Of a stretch of 11,820 nt of DNA, positions 7,244 to 11,820 are shown in pieces; positions within the stretch are counted from its first letter, which is position 1, and the number at the start of each line of letters is the position of its first letter. The notes under the pieces are model-generated. The model saw only the letters and a program-made list of their open reading frames with translations, did not search any database and was not told the origin of the DNA. This DNA comes from Pseudomonadota bacterium (GTDB lineage: Bacteria > Pseudomonadota > Gammaproteobacteria > Pseudomonadales > Halieaceae): NCBI GenBank assembly GCA_030591305.1, contig JAUVBI010000080.1:1-11820 (forward strand), read 5' to 3'. Both the position numbers and the translations under genes were made by a program.

Positions 7244-7744
7244 TTAGCTTTGAGCGACCCAGGATTCCGGTAGATACTTGAGGTCTATCTTGTGTATCGC
7301 ATCGCGTAACTTAGCTTCCAGTTCATCCAGTTCTTTTGGGCCTATCTGTTCAGAATAATATTGGCGAACTTCCTCGACAACTTCCAGAGAGTCTTTAACC
7401 AGTCGCACACCCTTTCTGGTGAGGCAAACTTCCTTAGCGCGTTTGTCATTTTGGTCAGTCCGACGCTCAATATAGCCCATGCGCTCGACCTCTTTCAGCA
7501 TTTTTCCCATTGCCTGCTGGGTGACCTGGGCTCTCTCTGCCAACTCGGTAACACGCACAGCACCTAGACCGAGGTTGGAAAATAATACACTGTGGGAAGG
7601 CCTGATTTGTTCGTGACCTTTCTGCTGCAATAGCTTGAATGTGCGCTGCCTGAAATCCTTGGAAAACTCAGTCAACAGGCGTAAAAGATTATTTGAAAGC
7701 TTGTATGCGACATCCTGATTCTTTTGGGCTGTGCTTTTTTTCAT
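7244..7744 (-). CDS. MarR-family transcriptional regulator
   Basis: A 166-residue winged-helix regulator of the MarR family; such proteins dimerise, bind short palindromes near their own promoter and release DNA on binding small phenolics or on thiol oxidation. The helix-turn-helix lies at about residues 64-90 (VTELAERAQVTQQAMGKML), followed by GYIERR and the wing DQNDKRAKEVCLT (about 97-109), with the D..DKR..EV pattern of the family. The ends form dimerisation helices. The only obvious cysteine is in the wing (C107). The ATG has GGGAG about 8 bases upstream. It diverges from the exonuclease gene across 343 bp and converges with the MBL hydrolase, so those are the first candidate targets besides itself. 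Confidence 0.93.
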   Translation of the reverse strand: MKKSTAQKNQDVAYKLSNNLLRLLTEFSKDFRQRTFKLLQQKGHEQIRPSHSVLFSNLGLGAVRVTELAERAQVTQQAMGKMLKEVERMGYIERRTDQNDKRAKEVCLTRKGVRLVKDSLEVVEEVRQYYSEQIGPKELDELEAKLRDAIHKIDLKYLPESWVAQS

Positions 7745-8087
7745 GTGGTATTCTCCCTACTATTCTAGCTTTTATTTTTTGTGCGCTTAAGGTTTTATAA
7801 ATACGAGCTTATACTAACACTTCTGCCCACTTTATGGGTGCTCGCTATAAGCAATAGTTCCCGGTTGCCGCTGTTGGTACAGAGGTGTTTCTTCTTTTCA
7901 TACACCCTTTTTATTCGTGTGGGTTTGTTGCATAAAATGCGAGTGTGCTATAGCAATTTATCTGATGCCCGGCGTGCCGGTCGTAATCTGGCCCCCCTAC
8001 CAGTGGCGCTTTTTGTACTGCAGGCTACCATCCGTTACACTGCTGTGCTGCGCGCGATCTGCGATCATAGTATCTGATGGGCACCTA
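7745..8087. other. 343-bp AT-rich gap between marR-type gene and exonuclease gene
   Basis: No credible gene is seen here. The MarR-proximal end is AT-rich and holds TATAA-N8-TTATA (7796-7813), a possible dyad operator. An imperfect direct repeat, GCTATAAGCAAT at 7844 and GCTATAGCAAT at 7947, lies in the middle. Weak promoter-like pairs toward the exonuclease are TTGTTG/TATAGC (7925-7930 and 7949-7954, 18-base spacer) and TTGTAC/TACACT (8013-8018 and 8036-8041, 17-base spacer). Open frames in this gap encode unconvincing, cysteine- and arginine-rich products. A small RNA or leader cannot be excluded. Confidence 0.4.
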
Positions 8088-8873
8088 ATGGCTAAAATTA
8101 TCACCTGCAACACCAACGGTATTCGAGCAGCTTCGCGCAAGGGTTTTTTTGAATGGATGGCCGGCGAAGACCCGGATGTTGTTTGTATACAGGAGACCAA
8201 GGCCCAGATTGACCAACTCGGGGACCCAATCTTCAGCCCCCAGGGCTATCACTGTTATTACAACGACGCCCAGAAGAAAGGCTATAGCGGAACAGCCATC
8301 TACAGCAAAGTGAAGCCGACAAAGGTGGTGACTTCCCTGGGTTGGGATCCGGCCGATTCTGAGGGGCGCTACCTACAGGTAGACTTCAAGGGCCTCAGTG
8401 TAATATCCCTGTATATGCCATCGGGGTCCAGTGGCGACGAAGCCCTGCAGCGCAAGTTCCGTTTTATGGATAATTTCATGGAGCATTTGCGGTCACTGAG
8501 GCGCAAGCGCCGGGAGTTTATTATTTGTGCCGACTGGAATATCTGCCACAAAGAGATCGACCTGAAGAACTGGCGGCCCAACCGCAAGAACTCAGGGTTT
8601 CTGCCAGAGGAGCGAGCCTGGCTAGACGTCCTGTACGATGAGGTGGGCTATATTGATTCATTCAGGCTGGTTAACGATGCGCCGGAGGAATATACCTGGT
8701 GGTCCAATCGTGGCCAGGCCTGGGCCAAGAACGTGGGCTGGCGTCTGGATTATCAAGTAATAACACCCAAATTATCGGGTACTGTGCTAGCGGCCAGTGT
8801 GTACAGGGAACAGCGCTTTTCTGACCACGCGCCGCAAATTATGGAGTATGATTTCGACATCGTCTCCCAATAG
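8088..8873 (+). CDS. Exonuclease III/AP endonuclease family protein, Crc-like with intact active site
   Basis: A 261-residue EEP-superfamily nuclease, expected to act on abasic sites and 3' ends in base-excision repair. Catalytic residues line up with E. coli exonuclease III: N10 (NTNGIRAA), E36 (QETK), D149 and N151 (ADWNICH), D221 (RLDYQ), and D246-H247 (SDHAPQ). The overall sequence also tracks Pseudomonas Crc: GRYLQVDF, PSGSSGDEALQRKFRFMD, RRKRREFI, DLKNW and FLPEERAWLD have close counterparts there. Crc, however, has lost the catalytic residues and acts with Hfq in catabolite repression. ATG 8088 is used because it yields the canonical N-terminal strand; upstream in-frame codons to 7917 add 57 unrelated residues. 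It stands alone before the yajC promoter. Confidence 0.92.
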   Translation: MAKIITCNTNGIRAASRKGFFEWMAGEDPDVVCIQETKAQIDQLGDPIFSPQGYHCYYNDAQKKGYSGTAIYSKVKPTKVVTSLGWDPADSEGRYLQVDFKGLSVISLYMPSGSSGDEALQRKFRFMDNFMEHLRSLRRKRREFIICADWNICHKEIDLKNWRPNRKNSGFLPEERAWLDVLYDEVGYIDSFRLVNDAPEEYTWWSNRGQAWAKNVGWRLDYQVITPKLSGTVLAASVYREQRFSDHAPQIMEYDFDIVSQ

Positions 8874-8880
8874 CCACGGA

Positions 8881-8909
8881 TTGCGGCACTTCGCTAAAAC
8901 CTGTACATT
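8881..8909 (+). promoter_or_regulatory. Candidate promoter of the yajC operon
   Basis: TTGCGG (8881-8886) and TACATT (8904-8909) are separated by exactly 17 bases in the 83-bp gap after the exonuclease gene. Each hexamer matches four of six consensus bases or fewer, so support is modest. A transcript would start near 8916, about 40 bases before the yajC ATG, which has AAGGA at 8946-8950. Confidence 0.35.
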
Positions 8910-8956
8910 AGCGGGCGTTTTCTCACCTCTAATCCACTCTCTATTAAGGAAATATA

Positions 8957-9292
8957 ATGAGTTTATTTATTGCCAGTGCCCACGCCCAAGCAGCCGGAGA
9001 TGCGTCTGCGGGCGGAGACCTGTTTCAAATCGCTTTTCTTATTGGTTTGTTTGTACTTTTTTACTTTATCGCCATCCGCCCCCAACGCAAGCGGCAGAAA
9101 GAACACACAGAGATGATTTCTGCCGTCAGTAAAGGTGATGAAGTTGTGACAAGCTCCGGTATTCTCGGAAAAATCACATCCCTGGATGACAATTATGTGG
9201 TGTTGACTGTTTCTGACAAGGTTGACCTTAAATTCCAGCGAGTCCATATCCATGCCGTTCTCCCCAAGGGTACACTCAAGTCCATCGGCTAG
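8957..9292 (+). CDS. yajC: Sec translocase accessory subunit YajC
   Basis: YajC is the small inner-membrane partner of SecDF-YidC in protein export and membrane insertion. The 111-residue protein has a short N-terminal segment ending AHAQ, a single membrane helix (about residues 22-40), the basic RPQRKRQKEH segment (41-50), then a soluble domain with KGDEVVTSSGILGKIT and a C-terminal AVLPKGTLKSI, all diagnostic. Length matches E. coli YajC (110). AAGGA lies six bases before the ATG. The usual arrangement is tgt-yajC-secD-secF; here an exonuclease gene precedes it and D-cysteine desulfhydrase starts one base after its stop. It may be the only copy, relocated, or a second copy; the window cannot decide. 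Confidence 0.95.
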   Translation: MSLFIASAHAQAAGDASAGGDLFQIAFLIGLFVLFYFIAIRPQRKRQKEHTEMISAVSKGDEVVTSSGILGKITSLDDNYVVLTVSDKVDLKFQRVHIHAVLPKGTLKSIG

Positions 9293-9293
9293 C

Positions 9294-10292
9294 ATGGAGC
9301 TTGCCTACCCCCGCAAAATAGATCTTGCCTGTACGCCCACGCCCCTGCAGTACATGGCAAGAGCGAGCCAGGAGTGGGGCGGGGGACACCGCTTGTGGAT
9401 AAAGCGTGATGACCTGACAGGTTCGTTGCTCAGTGGTAATAAGGTCCGCAAGCTGGAGTTTATTGCCGCATACGCCCTGGACAATGGCTACGACACCCTC
9501 ATTACCTGTGGTGGCCTACAAAGCAATCATTGCCGCGCCACCGCTTTTGTCGGCGCCCAGCTGGGGCTTAAGGTACACCTGATTTTACGTGGTGAAGAAC
9601 CGGCAGAGAGAGATGGCAATTTTCTGTTGGATCAGCTGGCGGGCGCGCAGGTAGACTGCTACCCCTCAGGCATCTACTTCAAGGAGCTGGACTCCCTGTT
9701 TCGGCAATTACAGGATATCTATGCAGAAAACGGGCATAAGGCCCTGGCCATACCCACAGGCGGTAGTGACGGCATCGGCGTGTGGGGCTATATAATGGCC
9801 TGCGAAGAACTGGCTGCAGATTTTTGCTCTGCGGGGATAAAAGAAGCTCATATTATCACCGCCTCCGGCTCCGGTGGCACCCAGGCGGGGCTTACCGTGG
9901 GTGCTGCACTGCACAATCTTCCTGCCACCGTCTGGGGTGTGAATGTCTGTGACGATGAACAGTACTTTCTCAATAAAGTGAACACTGATCTGGAGGACTG
10001 GCGCAGCCGTTACCCCGGGGCTCCCGCCTGTGACATACAGGCTCGTGTTCTCGACGGCTACGTTGGCCCCGGCTATGGCGTTGCCGAAGCTGAGGTTTTC
10101 GATTTAATAGCTCGCCTGGCACGTATGGAGGGCATCGTGCTGGACCCCGTCTATACGGGCAAGGCATTTCAGGGGATGATCGCCGAGATCGCCCGGGGTA
10201 CCTTTGATGGCGTGCGCGATATAGTATTCATGCACACCGGTGGCACGTTTGGTATTTTCCCACAGCGAGGCGGGTTTTCATGTCTGAACTAA
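9294..10292 (+). CDS. dcyD: D-cysteine desulfhydrase-like PLP enzyme
   Basis: A 332-residue fold-type II PLP enzyme of the ACC deaminase/D-cysteine desulfhydrase family. The PLP lysine is K50 in GNKVRKLEF; GGLQSNH (73-79) with S77 and N78 follows, and ASGSGGTQAG is the phosphate-binding loop. ACC deaminases have Glu after the active-site Tyr (YEGK) and Leu in HLGG; here these are T288 (YTGK) and T315 (HTGG), as in D-cysteine desulfhydrase, which converts D-cysteine to pyruvate, sulfide and ammonia. ATG 9294 lies one base after the yajC stop; a longer frame from 9222 lies inside yajC and adds 24 unrelated residues. It overlaps the symporter gene by 13 bp. Activity on other D-amino acids such as chloro-alanine or serine is possible. 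Confidence 0.9.
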   Translation: MELAYPRKIDLACTPTPLQYMARASQEWGGGHRLWIKRDDLTGSLLSGNKVRKLEFIAAYALDNGYDTLITCGGLQSNHCRATAFVGAQLGLKVHLILRGEEPAERDGNFLLDQLAGAQVDCYPSGIYFKELDSLFRQLQDIYAENGHKALAIPTGGSDGIGVWGYIMACEELAADFCSAGIKEAHIITASGSGGTQAGLTVGAALHNLPATVWGVNVCDDEQYFLNKVNTDLEDWRSRYPGAPACDIQARVLDGYVGPGYGVAEAEVFDLIARLARMEGIVLDPVYTGKAFQGMIAEIARGTFDGVRDIVFMHTGGTFGIFPQRGGFSCLN

Positions 10293-11602
10293 TAACAACA
10301 ATTAATAGCTGGGCCTGGGGCCCGATAATGCTCGTTTTGCTACTTGGTACCGGCATCTACCTGAGCCTTGGCTTGCGTTTTATCACAATCCGCAAAATTC
10401 CCGGGGCCTTTCGCCTGTTACTGTCCGGCCGAAAAGGTGAGGGGGCAGGTGATATCTCCCCCTTTAGTGCCCTGATGACATCCCTGTCAGCTACTATAGG
10501 AACGGGCAATATCGCCGGTGTGGCAACGGCACTGGCACTGGGCGGCCCGGGTGCACTATTCTGGATGTGGATTACCGCCCTGCTCGGAATGGCGACCAAA
10601 TATGCCGAGGCAGTCTGTGCCGTAAAATACCGGGAACAGGACGAGGATGGCAACTACAGTGGCGGCCCCATGTATTACATCAAAAACGGGCTGCACAAGC
10701 GCTGGCATTGGCTGGGTGTGGCTTTTGCGATATTTGGTAGTCTGGCCGGTTTTGGCATTGCCAATACTGTTCAGTCCAACTCGGTTTCACAGGTACTCAG
10801 CGACTCATTTTCGGTGCCGCCTCTGGTAACCGGCCTGGTATTAATGGTTCTGGTGGGCGCTGTTATTTTAGGGGGTATCAAGCGCATAGCCAGCGTGGCC
10901 AGTTTACTGGTGCCCATGATGGCGCTCAGTTACATCCTGATGTGCCTGTTTGTCATAGGCAGCAATTTGGGCGCGGTACCGGGAGCTCTTGCCTACATTG
11001 TCGACAGTGCCATGACGGGCTCAGCGGCTGCTGGCGGCTTTGCCGGTGCAACCATGTGGGCGGCACTACGTTTTGGCGTGGCCCGCGGTATATTTTCCAA
11101 TGAAGCGGGCCTTGGTAGTGCCCCCATCGCCCATGCTGCTGCGCGCACAAATCAACCGGTGCAGCAGGGCATGATCGCCATGCTGGGTACGTTTATCGAT
11201 ACCCTGGTTGTGTGCACCATGACCGGGCTGGTTATTGTCATTATGGATGTACTGCCCTCGGGTGTCAGTGGTGCGAGCTTAACGACAATGGCATTTTCCA
11301 ACGCGATGCCCGGTGGCGCGATAATTGTCACCATTGCCCTGTGTTTGTTTGCGTTTACCACGATGATAGGCTGGTCATTCTATGGTGAGCGCTGCGTTGT
11401 TTTCCTCTTTGGTACACGGGCTATTACGCCTTTTCGGGTGGCCTGGGTTGTCGCTATCCCGGTGGGAACACTGGTCGAACTGGATATGATCTGGTTGATC
11501 GCCGATACACTGAACGCATTTATGGCCATACCCAACTTGATCGCCCTGTTGCTGTTAGGTCCTGTGGTATTTAAAGTAACTCGAGAGTATTTCAAGAAGT
11601 AG
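10280..11602 (+). CDS. Alanine/glycine:cation symporter (AGCS family)
   Basis: A 440-residue polytopic inner-membrane carrier with about eleven hydrophobic helices that couples uptake of alanine, glycine or related small amino acids to Na+ or H+. The AGCS signature is clear: SATIGTGNIAG (S70-G80) after the SPFSALMTSLSA stretch, followed by GGPGALFWMW and GGPMYYI; further on, GVARGIFSNEAGLGSAPIAHAAA is the second family-specific block. Length matches the family. The ATG lies inside the last codons of the desulfhydrase gene (13-bp overlap) with a purine-rich GAGGCGGG upstream, so expression is coupled. That suggests import of the enzyme's substrate, possibly a D-amino acid; some AGCS members accept D-alanine. 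Substrate is otherwise unproven. Confidence 0.95.
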   Translation: MSELITTINSWAWGPIMLVLLLGTGIYLSLGLRFITIRKIPGAFRLLLSGRKGEGAGDISPFSALMTSLSATIGTGNIAGVATALALGGPGALFWMWITALLGMATKYAEAVCAVKYREQDEDGNYSGGPMYYIKNGLHKRWHWLGVAFAIFGSLAGFGIANTVQSNSVSQVLSDSFSVPPLVTGLVLMVLVGAVILGGIKRIASVASLLVPMMALSYILMCLFVIGSNLGAVPGALAYIVDSAMTGSAAAGGFAGATMWAALRFGVARGIFSNEAGLGSAPIAHAAARTNQPVQQGMIAMLGTFIDTLVVCTMTGLVIVIMDVLPSGVSGASLTTMAFSNAMPGGAIIVTIALCLFAFTTMIGWSFYGERCVVFLFGTRAITPFRVAWVVAIPVGTLVELDMIWLIADTLNAFMAIPNLIALLLLGPVVFKVTREYFKK

Positions 11603-11615
11603 AGGGAGCGCAAAG

Positions 11616-11820
11616 ATGAACAACACGTGCCAGACAGAAGAGCTGAGTTCAGTACAGGAATGCGTTGAGAAAACCATCACGCGCGTTGGCAATAACCTGG
11701 TGTTGGGAGCGCCCCTGGGTCTGGGCAAGCCGGTTCAACTGATGAACGCCTTTTATCGTCGCGTTGCCGATGACCCCTCGCTGTCACTGCACATCTATAC
11801 GGCCCTGTCACTGGAATTAC
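11616..11820 (+). CDS. Acetyl-CoA hydrolase/transferase-like protein, N-terminal fragment
   Basis: The first 68 residues of a gene continuing beyond the right edge. The stretch at about residues 31-47, GAPLGLGKPVQLMNAFY, followed by DPSLSLHIYTALSLE, resembles the N-terminal nucleotide-fold half of acetyl-CoA hydrolase/CoA transferase family proteins, which cleave acyl-CoA or move CoA between carboxylates through a glutamyl-CoA intermediate. The catalytic glutamate would lie outside the window. The ATG at 11616 has GGAG at 11605-11608, seven bases upstream, and the gene starts 13 bp after the symporter stop, so it is likely in the same operon. The call rests on a short fragment. Confidence 0.65.
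   Translation, partial: MNNTCQTEELSSVQECVEKTITRVGNNLVLGAPLGLGKPVQLMNAFYRRVADDPSLSLHIYTALSLEL

Noticed and set aside
7762..7767. Minus-strand TAGAAT as -10 of the MarR gene
   Set aside because: The implied transcription start would fall within the ribosome site at 7753-7757, and no good -35 lies upstream.
7781..8077. 98-codon GTG-started open frame in the MarR-exonuclease gap
   Set aside because: Its composition is rich in Arg, Leu and Cys with no domain, no clear ribosome site was seen, and it fills only non-coding-looking DNA. A small hydrophobic peptide cannot be fully excluded.
7917..8087. N-terminal extension of the exonuclease by 57 residues
   Set aside because: The added residues do not resemble any exonuclease III N-terminus; the canonical first strand begins at the ATG at 8088.
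9222..9293. Longer start for D-cysteine desulfhydrase inside yajC
   Set aside because: It would overlap yajC by 71 bp and add 24 Ser-rich residues not seen in the family; ATG 9294 directly follows the yajC stop.
1..11820. CRISPR arrays, tRNA or rRNA genes, insertion sequences, toxin-antitoxin pairs, phage genes
   Set aside because: No regularly spaced repeats, cloverleaf-like sequences, transposase motifs, terminal inverted repeats or compositional shift were seen on either strand by eye.

Overview
The window looks like a chromosomal segment of a free-living, probably marine gammaproteobacterium. The evidence is a moderate GC content, dense short-gap operons, and protein types and neighbours typical of that class (MoaCDE, RmuC, PrxQ/Bcp, YajC, a Crc-like exonuclease III and an AGCS symporter). 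The family is uncertain: Spongiibacteraceae, Halieaceae or Cellvibrionales relatives are a guess. No phage, insertion sequence, CRISPR array, tRNA or rRNA was seen. This is mostly ordinary core and metabolic DNA rather than an accessory island.

Region 1 (1-1593, minus strand): an Rv3520c-type luciferase-like (LLM) oxidoreductase is followed by a spinster-type MFS transporter that runs off the left edge. The two probably form one operon. Region 2 (1743-3541, plus): moaC, moaD and moaE, tightly packed, carry out the middle steps of molybdopterin synthesis, and a small flavin reductase follows. The LLM gene and moaC diverge from a 149-bp intergenic region.

Region 3 (3642-7146, plus): a zinc-ribbon Nudix hydrolase, rmuC, a PrxQ/Bcp peroxiredoxin and a large metallo-beta-lactamase-fold hydrolase. 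Gaps or overlaps are 10 bp or less, behind a recognisable sigma70-like promoter. The first three products suggest nucleotide, DNA and peroxide housekeeping, so this may be an oxidative-damage operon.

Region 4 (7244-8873): a MarR-family regulator (minus) and a Crc-like but catalytically intact exonuclease III/AP endonuclease (plus) diverge from a 343-bp gap. A hairpin-forming palindrome lies between the converging MBL and MarR genes. Region 5 (8957-11820, plus): yajC, away from its usual secD/secF partners, then a D-cysteine desulfhydrase, an alanine/glycine:cation symporter and the start of an acetyl-CoA hydrolase/transferase-like gene. All are closely spaced, which suggests uptake and catabolism of a small, possibly D-, amino acid yielding 2-oxoacid or CoA-linked products.

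No clearly new system stands out. The best leads are the active-site-intact Crc relative, the YajC-D-cysteine desulfhydrase-AGCS cluster, the repair/redox operon, and the LLM enzyme whose cofactor (F420 or FMN) is open.
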